Part shown: in pieces, positions 6,001 to 10,182 of the stretch | How the letters are laid out: the number at the start of each line of letters is the position of its first letter | Position numbering within the stretch: position 1 is the stretch's first letter | NCBI GenBank assembly: GCA_026770585.1 | Contig: MU646478.1 | Coordinates: forward strand, 331,653 to 343,539 | Direction: 5' to 3' | From: Baffinella frigidus | Lineage: Eukaryota; Cryptophyceae; Cryptomonadales; Baffinellaceae | Length of the DNA stretch: 11,887 nt | Notes under the pieces: model-generated | Database searches by the model: none | The model's input: only the letters and a program-made list of their open reading frames with translations | Told to the model about the DNA's origin: nothing | Program-made: the position numbers and the translations under genes

Positions 6001-7246
6001 GGGCACCGAGGCGCCGAGGAGGAACCCCCCCCTATGTCCCTACGGATTGCCTACCGTAGGGTCCTAGGTCTTATCGCTTAGGGGTTGTTCGAAATCCCTT
6101 CGAAGTCCGCTGTGTCCACCAGCCATCCCAAGTGGCTCAAATAGTGCCCTGGAAGGTCTTCGATTTTACCTTGGATCGGGGTCACCTTTGACCCCGATCC
6201 AAGGTAAATCGAAAATGCCCCAGGGCACTATTTGAGCCACCTCCAAGGGCTAGTGGGTGGGTTGGTGGTACCGAGGCGCCGGGGATCTTGGGCGGGACGC
6301 CCCTACGAACTGCCTACCGTAGGGTCTTAGGTCTGATCGCTTAGGGGTTATTCAAAATCCCTTCGAAGTCCGCTGTGTTCATCCGGGAACAAGTATTTTT
6401 CTTTTAAAACATCTGCACAGAAATTACTACACAATTGCTTCGGACGTGACCTGTTGTGTAGTGATTTTCATTGCCAGCTTTTAAAAGAAAAATGTCTGTT
6501 CCCGGATTAGTGTGGGTTGGTGGTACCGAGGCGCCGGGGATCTTGGGAGGAGAGCCGCTCTCGCCGTACGCGAGATCGGAGGGGATGTACATCTCGAACT
6601 TGTCGCCTTCGACCATCAGCTGCATGGCCTCCGTCCACCCCTTGATCACCTGCGCCACAATTATTTTGTCGACTGAGCGGATTACCCAACCGCGTGCGTC
6701 TCTCTGACGAAAGGCCGAGCCTGGCGTGGCTCGGCTGCTGCACTTATCCTGCAGGACGGCCCTGCCTTTTTGCAAGGACCGAACCTTCCAGTGCAGAAGG
6801 AATTCAGCAGAGCCAGCTAACAGGTGGTACTCAATGGAGCACACGAGTTATCCCCATCATGGACGCGCTTTCTCTCACACACACACCCAGGACCCCAAGT
6901 CGGATTAAGGCCCATGGTGTCTTGCTTGCCGGCGAACAGCCTCCCTGGCCTGGCACCTTCGATTGTCAACCTGGTTGGGCGCGAAGGAGGTGGGGGAGCC
7001 GCGCTTGTAGGATGAGTCGAACTCGTCGCCGTTGATGAGCGTCCCCTCATAGTGGCATTCGCAGGACGAATCGGCGGTCGGGTGGCTGGTTCCGCTTCCA
7101 GCTTTGAGAACCTTGTACTGCAGACCACTGCTCGTGGTGATGACCCCCTCCTTCCCCTTGTTCTCTTCGAGCCACTTCGTGCCATCGGCGTCGGTGGCAG
7201 ACGCCGTGAGGGCGAGGGAGAGCACAAGGAGGGCGAGGAACTTCAT
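3041..7246 (-). CDS. FKBP-type peptidyl-prolyl isomerase, secreted/ER, six exons
   Basis: Joining 7246-6971, 6649-6527, 5217-5173, 4951-4901, 3911-3840 and 3094-3041 gives a 206-residue protein; all five introns are GT-AG and phase 0. Residues 1-17 (MKFLALLVLSLALTASA) form a signal peptide. Residues ~38-144 form the FKBP domain, with every FKBP12 pocket position recognisable: Y66, F76, D77, F88, V93, I94, W97, Y120 and F137. It should catalyse cis-trans isomerisation of peptidyl-proline bonds during folding in the secretory pathway. A Lys/Glu-rich C-terminal tail follows (CDPSTLEKC, EKAFIEKMKKGD, AWMARRINVLTKM), of a type I know from algal and protist FKBPs. No ER-retention signal ends the protein. 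An in-frame ATG at 7264 would add six residues ahead of the signal peptide and is less likely. It is divergent from RPA43. The tail is slightly short between exons 5 and 6, so a small exon could have been missed. Confidence 0.85.
3095..3839 (-). repeat. FKBP intron 5, telomere-type repeat arrays
   Basis: Three TTTAGGG arrays (CCCTAAA in gene sense) at 3099-3242, 3420-3512 and 3597-3838 make up much of this 745-base intron and reach both splice sites; the last units run into the AAACCAG acceptor of exon 6. Between them are non-repeat islands (3243-3419, 3513-3596) in which I recognise nothing. Confidence 0.9.
3840..3911 (-). CDS. FKBP exon 5
   Basis: 24 codons reading EKAFIEKMKKGDAAKL then AKELKRLQ, a charged helical C-terminal tail. 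Acceptor GACCAG, donor CAG|GTTTCC, with degenerate telomere-type repeat starting within about 15 bases of the donor. Confidence 0.85.
3977..3988 (-). repeat. short copy of FKBP exon 5 acceptor
   Basis: TTCTCCTGGTCA matches 3907-3918, the exon 5 acceptor junction (TGACCAG|GAGAA in gene sense). Only 12 bases, so on its own it is weak evidence. Confidence 0.4.
4148..4262. repeat. B repeat, copy 1
   Basis: Partner of 4732-4845, with hairpin GTCTACTCGGAGAGTAGAC at 4220-4238. Confidence 0.85.
4263..4468. other. FKBP intron 4, partly duplicated
   Basis: Includes CACTTCGGGTTGCTGGT near 4430, which recurs near 4859 between the B repeat and the exon 4 donor, so it belongs to the same duplicated unit. 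Otherwise nothing recognised. Confidence 0.5.
4469..4504 (-). repeat. truncated copy of FKBP exon 4 end and donor
   Basis: Gene-sense TGCGACCCTTCAAAAGTGCA then ACGACCAG|GTCTCA. A short internal deletion breaks the frame, but the last bases and donor match exon 4. Confidence 0.75.
4530..4626 (-). repeat. Z element, copy 1
   Basis: GAACCCCCTATGCCCCTACG, CTTACTGTAGGGTCGTATGT and CCCTTCGGAGTCCGCTGTGT, a diverged member of the Z family. In gene sense it lies upstream of the exon 4 donor copy at 4469-4504. Confidence 0.75.
4645..4732 (-). pseudogene. fused intron-less copy of FKBP exons 3+4
   Basis: Reads FRMEILKIKGGE directly into VDAFKCDSATLDKCNDQ with no intron and no stop, then keeps the donor and first bases of intron 4 (GTCTCCTC). 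Upstream it joins the B repeat. The only nearby acceptor-like AG puts it out of phase with exon 2, so it is probably not spliced. Because intron 4 sequence is retained it did not come from a fully spliced mRNA. Confidence 0.8.
4732..4845. repeat. B repeat, copy 2
   Basis: Shares GGATACCAGG, CCCTATGGTAGCAA, GAGATTTACTACGGGG and CGAATAGATGGCTGTCTACT with 4148-4262. Contains a 19-base hairpin GTCTACTC-TGA-GAGTAGAC at 4803-4821. Confidence 0.85.
4901..4951 (-). CDS. FKBP exon 4
   Basis: 17 codons, VDAFTCDPSTLEKCNDQ, with two cysteines (C154, C162) that could form a disulfide in a secreted protein. Acceptor CACCAG, donor CAG|GTCTCC. Diverged copies at 4645-4732 and 4469-4504. Confidence 0.82.
4952..5172 (-). 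repeat. FKBP intron 3, largely telomere-type repeat
   Basis: The 221-base intron starts GTGCCCCCCGGAACCC and continues as degenerate CCCTAAA units in gene sense, later drifting to AATAAACA-type units, and ends GCCTACACCAG. Nearly all of it is repeat. A copy of the flanking coding sequence lacking this intron is at 4645-4732. Confidence 0.85.
5173..5217 (-). CDS. FKBP exon 3
   Basis: 15 codons, ALIFRMEILKILGDK, the last strand of the FKBP domain with pocket residue F137. Acceptor CTGTAG, donor AAG|GTGCCC, both bordered by telomere-type repeats. At 45 bases it is very short. Confidence 0.85.
5230..5348 (-). repeat. telomere-type repeats abutting exon 3 acceptor
   Basis: Degenerate TTTAGGG on the plus strand, so CCCTAAA/CCCTAACCCC in gene sense, ending in a C-rich tract just before the CTGTAG acceptor of exon 3. 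It acts as the polypyrimidine region and supplies CTAAC-like branch-point candidates. Confidence 0.85.
5349..5599. other. FKBP intron 2, unique part
   Basis: Frames here (for example 5403-5612) resemble no known protein and lie within the FKBP intron. No repeat recognised. Confidence 0.5.
5600..5699. repeat. nested inverted repeats
   Basis: Outer 9-base arms GCCCAAATC/GATTTGGGC enclose a near-perfect palindrome at 5637-5662 (CAAGGACGCCGGA then TTCCGGCGTCCTTG) and a direct repeat CCTTGCACCAG (5623 and 5659). Possibly a small foldback element. Confidence 0.65.
5700..6000. other. FKBP intron 2, nothing recognised
   Basis: Intronic sequence without telomere repeats or a recognisable element. 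A G-run at 5991-6003 precedes the donor copy. Confidence 0.5.
6001..6022 (-). repeat. second intronic copy of FKBP exon 2 donor
   Basis: Shorter, diverged copy: on the plus strand GGGCACCGAGGCGCCGAGGA against GGTACCGAGGCGCCGGGGA at the true site. The GT is kept (TCG|GTGCCC). Confidence 0.65.
6023..6115 (-). repeat. Z element, copy 2
   Basis: Blocks CCTATGTCCCTACGGATTGC, CTACCGTAGGGTCCTAGGTC and CCCTTCGAAGTCCGCTGTGT. Directly upstream, in gene sense, of the third copy of the exon 2 end at 6001-6022. Confidence 0.8.
6132..6240. repeat. long foldback (hairpin) element
   Basis: Nearly perfect inverted repeat: arms 6132-6184 and 6189-6240 with a four-base loop, ends GTGGCTCAAATAGTGCCCTG and complement. 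Non-coding. Sits between two copies of the exon 2 donor unit. Confidence 0.9.
6256..6292 (-). repeat. intronic copy of FKBP exon 2 end and donor
   Basis: 36 of 37 bases match 6511-6547, covering the final codons (PPKIPGAS), the GTACCA donor and the first intron bases. It has no acceptor of its own, so it is a decoy donor rather than an exon. Confidence 0.9.
6299..6378 (-). repeat. Z element, copy 3
   Basis: Contains CTACGAACTGCCTACCGTAG, GGGTCTTAGGTCTGATCGC and CCTTCGAAGTCCGCTGTGT, shared with 4530-4626, 6023-6115 and 10360-10456. In gene orientation it lies directly upstream of the copied exon 2 end. Confidence 0.8.
6381..6507. repeat. long foldback (hairpin) element
   Basis: Arms of about 53 bases, starting ATCCGGGAAC and ending GTTCCCGGAT, share TTCTTTTAAAA/TTTTAAAAGAA and TACACA/TGTGTA around a ~20-base loop. 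Non-coding, inside FKBP intron 2, next to the true exon 2 donor. Confidence 0.85.
6527..6649 (-). CDS. FKBP exon 2
   Basis: 41 codons from VIKGWTEAMQ to PPKIPGAS, holding pocket residues V93, I94, W97 and Y120 (LAYGESGSPP). Acceptor GCGCAG, donor TCG|GTACCA. The last codons plus donor recur at 6256-6292 and 6001-6022. Confidence 0.88.
6650..6970 (-). other. FKBP intron 1
   Basis: 321-base intron without telomere repeats. It holds a short hairpin (CCGAGCC/GGCTCGG near 6714-6733) and a small CA repeat near 6877. I see no duplicated splice site in it, unlike the other FKBP introns. Confidence 0.7.
6971..7246 (-). CDS. FKBP exon 1
   Basis: 92 codons: signal peptide, a short acidic/basic linker, and the first half of the FKBP domain up to FAPNQ. 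The donor is CAG|GTTGAC. The family continues FAPNQ-VIKGW, which is exactly the start of exon 2. Confidence 0.88.
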
Positions 7247-7423
7247 TCTCGGCCGCGATGCCACGTGTTGATGGTCAAACGTTTGACATTAAAGTGGAGA
7301 AACCCAAAAGTGTTTGATCAAATCGAGGGTGGCGAGTAGCCATTTCCGCAGAAATAAGGTGCGAATTCGCAGATCCTCTGGAGCACGTGAAGTGGTGGGG
7401 TAGAGCGGCGCTCCGTAGCAGAC
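7247..7423. promoter_or_regulatory. divergent FKBP/RPA43 promoter region
   Basis: 177 bases between the two start codons. Visible palindromes: CACGTG at 7262-7267 and 7384-7389, GTCAAACGTTTGAC at 7274-7287 and TTTGATCAAA at 7313-7322. CACGTG is a classic bHLH/bZIP site; use here is inference. No TATA box seen. Some of this must be 5' UTR. Confidence 0.6.
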
Positions 7424-7540
7424 ATGGGGAAGAAGCGCGAGAGGGAGTCGGTGGGCGCGGAGGGTGTCGTTCCCGGCGGCGACTCGGCCTCGTCCATGTT
7501 CACGGAGGTGCGGGCGCAAGTGAGCCTCAAGCTCATGCCG
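7424..7540 (+). CDS. RPA43: RPA43 exon 1
   Basis: 39 codons ending SLKLMP with donor CCG|GTACCT. An alternative donor CAA|GTGAGC at 7520, also phase 0, fits the splice consensus better but would remove VSLKLMP, which matches the first strand of the family. The first ATG of the frame is used. Confidence 0.7.
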
Positions 7541-10150
7541 GTACCTCCCAAACACTCGCTCGCCCGCAGAAGACAGGGTGTACCCTCGATTCCGGACCCC
7601 CTTTGTGCCCCTCTAGCGGCGCGCTCGCTGTCTGTCCCCGCTCCCTTCCCTCTTCCGAGATGAGATCAGAGGGGGACTGCGATCTGGGCCCGGCGTCGGG
7701 GCGTTCGGGGTGCATCAGGAGAGTGAGGAGCGGTGAGGAGGAGCAGGCAGGAGCTGATGCCCAGACGTGTGATCCAGTGCTCGCAAAGAGGAGCATTTTC
7801 GTCTGCATGCATGATATGACATCCAGCAAACCCCGCGGACCCCGGGTTTCGGCTCCCGCATCGCGTCCATCCCGGCCCCAACAAATCTGCACCCCTCCGC
7901 CTGATGCTGCTCCGGGGGAGGTCTGACGAGGCGCCTCGCGCAGGAGCGGATCGCAGACGTGGACGGGGCGGTGCGGAAGGAGCTCTCGGCGATGCTGCTC
8001 CGCCTCGACCACCACCTCGGGGGGGTCCCCGTCACCTTCTCCAAGGTCAGCGTCTTTCTAGCTCTCTGCCTCACTCGGGTTGACTGTCACACTTTTATCA
8101 AGTTGGCATGGTTCTGTGGTACGAATCCGTCATTTTTTTGCCGGAAAAGAGCCCAGCCTGCTCCAAGGTCTTTCGCACTCTGATTTTGGTCTCACCAATT
8201 TGGTACACCGGGCTCGTTTTCGCACCAAAGTTGACAGATTAGTACTATACCCAGAACGTCAACTTGGGAATAGTCAGACAAATGGAGTGAGGTAGAGGTA
8301 GCAGGTAGCGTGTTTCGATGTCCATTGAGACGTGCAGCGAAGTGCTTCGCCTCGACCTTAGAAAGCACCTAGGGGGGGGTCCCCGTCACCTTCTGCTAAG
8401 GTAGTGGCACAGAATAAAAGCCAAGGTCCAGAATCTGGACCTGTTTCGATGTCATCACGACCACCTCGGGGGGTCCAAGAAAGGGTATTTCTAGCTCTGA
8501 TTTATGATTTTGAGGGGGAGAAGTTGCCTTTGGAGAGGTGGAATTAATTCCTAGAGGTGGAATTGACTGGTTTTCCCAGTCAACTTTCCACGCAAAAGTG
8601 CAGGGCTGACCTGGGAAAACAAGTCAGTTCACGCCTCTGGAAAGATGGAATTAGATAAATCACGATTTCCTGCCAACAATCCACCACGAGGCCGCCACGT
8701 CCACGTAGCTCTGCCTCACTCGGGTTGACTGTCAGACGATTCTCAAGTTGACATGCTGGGCGTGTGGTACGAATCCGTCAACTTTTGACCCCGGAAAAGA
8801 GCCCGGACGCAAAAAAATGGTGGACCCAGATAGACTTGAGAGATAGCTGGTGTTTCGCCGTGCAGCGGCATGTCCAGTGGAAGGTGAGACAGGGTGCAGG
8901 GCAGAGACCCCCAGCGCTCCATCCCCGCAGAGAGTGGCAGCGGCCAAACCCCCGGGGGTCTTACGCGGGACATGGTAGTCTTACGCGGGACATGCCCCCC
9001 TTGCAGGTCAAGATTCTAGACTCGTTCGCGCCGAGTCTAGAACTCGTAAGCTGAGACAGGTGGAACAGAGCAGAGAGTGGCAGCGGCCCAGCCCCCCCAG
9101 GGTCTGACGCGCGACGTGTCCCCTCGACAGGTCAAGATTCTAGACTCGTCCGCGCCCCTCTTCGACGACCACCCGCAGGTCCCGCTCGCTACCTCTCCTC
9201 TAGCTCTGCCTCAGTTCAATAAGGTTCATTATTTTGTCAGCTTTCACGCCATAAGTTGACATGTGATCATGTAGCGTATGACAATACACTACACCACCAC
9301 TACACTCCAGCCAGACTGCTGGAGCGGGTGGATCGCTTGAAATCCGTCTTTAAAGACGGATGACGTTTGACCACCACAGCGCCCAGGGACAAATAGACTT
9401 TTGGCGACCCCTCCCAAGACTCTGGCGTGGTACGTACCTCTCGTTCAGTCGGGTTGATTCCTCTGACGATGTAGTTTAACGGATACCCATATACTCGCGA
9501 AATCCAGGGTGTTGCAGAGCGGAATCCAGCCGAGCGTGACCGCGCACGCCACTACCTCTCGATCAGTCGAGTTGAACCTGCTAGCTCTGCCTGAGTTCCA
9601 ACTTGCTAGCTCTGTCTGAGTTAATATAATCTCCTCTTTTTGAGGAGACTGGAAGTTGATTCCCCTGTTTTGTGGTACACATCCGTCATTTTTTGGTGTA
9701 AAACCGATTAGCCAACTCGTTGAACGGCGAATCATCTATTAAAACCGCTATAATTTCCCGGTACAATCAATTCTCGATTTCTGAAAACAAAATCTTTCGG
9801 AAATCGGCCAAGTTTTGCTGCTAGCAACCGCTCTAATGCAGGAGTCTCTCTCTCTTGTGCGCAGATTATCAGTGATTAATGTCTCTCTATTGTGCGCAGA
9901 TTCTGATTGACGTGGCGGCAGACTTCCTCCTGTTTGCGCCGCAGCCGGGCCAGACTATCTCCGGCGTGGTGAGTCCCTTCGAAGCCCACTGTGTGGCCAG
10001 CCCTTGCAAGTGAGATTTTTTTCGATCGTTGGGCCAAACCCCGTTTTGTACCAGGCAGTACCTTCCTGCTGTTCGCGCCGCAACCGGGGCCAGACCATCT
10101 CCGGCGTGGTGAGCCTCCCATGCTTCTTCTTCTTCCTCTTCTTCCTCTTC

Positions 10151-10182
<32 letters not shown>

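Noticed and set aside
6404-6844. A single 146-residue minus-strand protein
   Set aside because: Only the part at 6649-6527 is FKBP exon 2; the rest reads through introns 1 and 2 and a foldback element.
7387-8074. Long frames on both strands over RPA43 exons 1-2 and intron 1
   Set aside because: Explained by GC-rich composition; only the spliced exon frames match a protein family.
9007-9054. Intronic VKILDSFAP frame as the real RPA43 exon 3
   Set aside because: It breaks into its own inverted copy, loses the DDHPQ end and gives no in-frame join to exon 4.
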